This document shows, one piece after another, positions 4,918 to 5,074 of a stretch of DNA of 5,074 nucleotides. Where the stretch lies: contig JAOUFP010000243.1 in assembly GCA_029858145.1 (NCBI GenBank), positions 1-5,074 on the forward strand, in the 5' to 3' direction. Below the pieces are notes generated by a model, which saw only the letters and a list, made by a program, of their open reading frames with translations, ran no database searches and was not told the origin of the DNA. Position 1 is the stretch's first letter, and every line of letters begins with the position of its first letter. Source of the DNA: Nitrospirota bacterium (GTDB lineage Bacteria > Nitrospirota > Thermodesulfovibrionia > Thermodesulfovibrionales > UBA6898). The translations under genes and the position numbers were made by a program.

Positions 4918-5074
4918 GGATGCACCTCCTTTGCGCATATATTGGCGATTTCATTGATGGTATCAAGGGCCCCCTTGTATCCGATCGTAAGCCTCGAAGT
5001 ATTCCCGAAGAGCTTATACACAGGGAATCCCGCCTGATACAGAGGCGCTCCGAGCTTCCTCGCCGCTTCCGTTG
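4914..5074 (-). CDS. nifN: NifN, C-terminal 52 residues (5' end outside window)
   Basis: The frame is open from the right edge to TGA at 4916-4914. The peptide TEAARKLGAPLYQAGFPVYKLF...RLTIGYKGALDTINEIAN is the C-terminal part of the NifE/N/D/K family. A(A)KLG-PLY-AGFP and GYKG/GYRG are the hallmarks of NifN (AERLGIPL..AGFP..........GYRGT). NifN with NifE forms the scaffold on which FeMo-cofactor is matured in the cytoplasm. The 4-bp overlap with nifX and the usual nifE-nifN-nifX order support NifN over NifE or NifK. The start, promoter and catalytic half lie beyond the window. Confidence 0.85.
   Translation of the reverse strand, partial: TEAARKLGAPLYQAGFPVYKLFGNTSRLTIGYKGALDTINEIANICAKEVHP
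4925..4930 (-). promoter_or_regulatory. Strong Shine-Dalgarno of nifX inside the end of nifN
   Basis: AGGAGG, followed by T, precedes ATG 4917 by 7 nt. It lies within the reading frame that an upstream ATG at 4938 would open, which argues against that longer start. Confidence 0.75.

Noticed and set aside
4918..4938. Upstream ATG at 4938 as the nifX start (MRKGGAS extension)
   Set aside because: The extension encodes the Shine-Dalgarno itself, and the family start MKIAF begins at 4917.

Overview
The window reads as the downstream end of a nitrogen-fixation (nif) operon on the minus strand, followed by a housekeeping repair gene and a small accessory segment. All convincing genes are on the minus strand. 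In transcription order they are: the C-terminal end of nifN (cut by the window edge), nifX, nifI1, nifI2, a nif-specific two-cluster ferredoxin (fdxB type), polX, a gene-free stretch of about 520 bp, a tiny NifA-type helix-turn-helix protein, and the N-terminal part of an outer-membrane beta-barrel/porin-like protein that runs off the left edge.

The organism is probably an anaerobic, Gram-negative diazotroph. The NifI1/NifI2 pair is the nif-linked PII type known from methanogens, clostridia, green sulfur bacteria and sulfate reducers. The signal peptide plus beta-strand-rich protein implies an outer membrane. The family mix would fit Nitrospirota (Thermodesulfovibrio-like) or a former Deltaproteobacterium. 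This is inference; no taxonomic marker is present.

Region by region: (4121-5074) nifN, nifX, nifI1 and nifI2 are tightly packed, with 4-bp ATGA overlaps at nifN/nifX and nifI1/nifI2. NifN and NifX act in FeMo-cofactor assembly. NifI1/NifI2 act on finished dinitrogenase as a 2-oxoglutarate/ATP-sensed off switch. The ferredoxin (3293-3568) is a likely electron carrier for nitrogenase or cofactor assembly. The two intergenic gaps, nifX-nifI1 and nifI2-fdxB, each start with AGTGTCAGT at the stop codon and carry its inverse just before the next Shine-Dalgarno, so they could fold into intergenic stems. (1469-3190) A complete X-family DNA polymerase with a PHP nuclease domain follows a weak hairpin and is probably functionally unrelated to nif. 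(945-1468) There is no credible gene; this stretch holds two GC-rich hairpins of REP/MITE type, an 18-bp palindrome and a sigma-54-like -24 box. (1-944) A stand-alone NifA-like DNA-binding domain precedes the porin-like gene.

No wholly new system is evident. The points most worth a second look are the isolated NifA-type HTH protein with its palindrome and -24 element, the placement of nifI1-nifI2 after nifX, and the repeated stop-to-SD inverted repeats.
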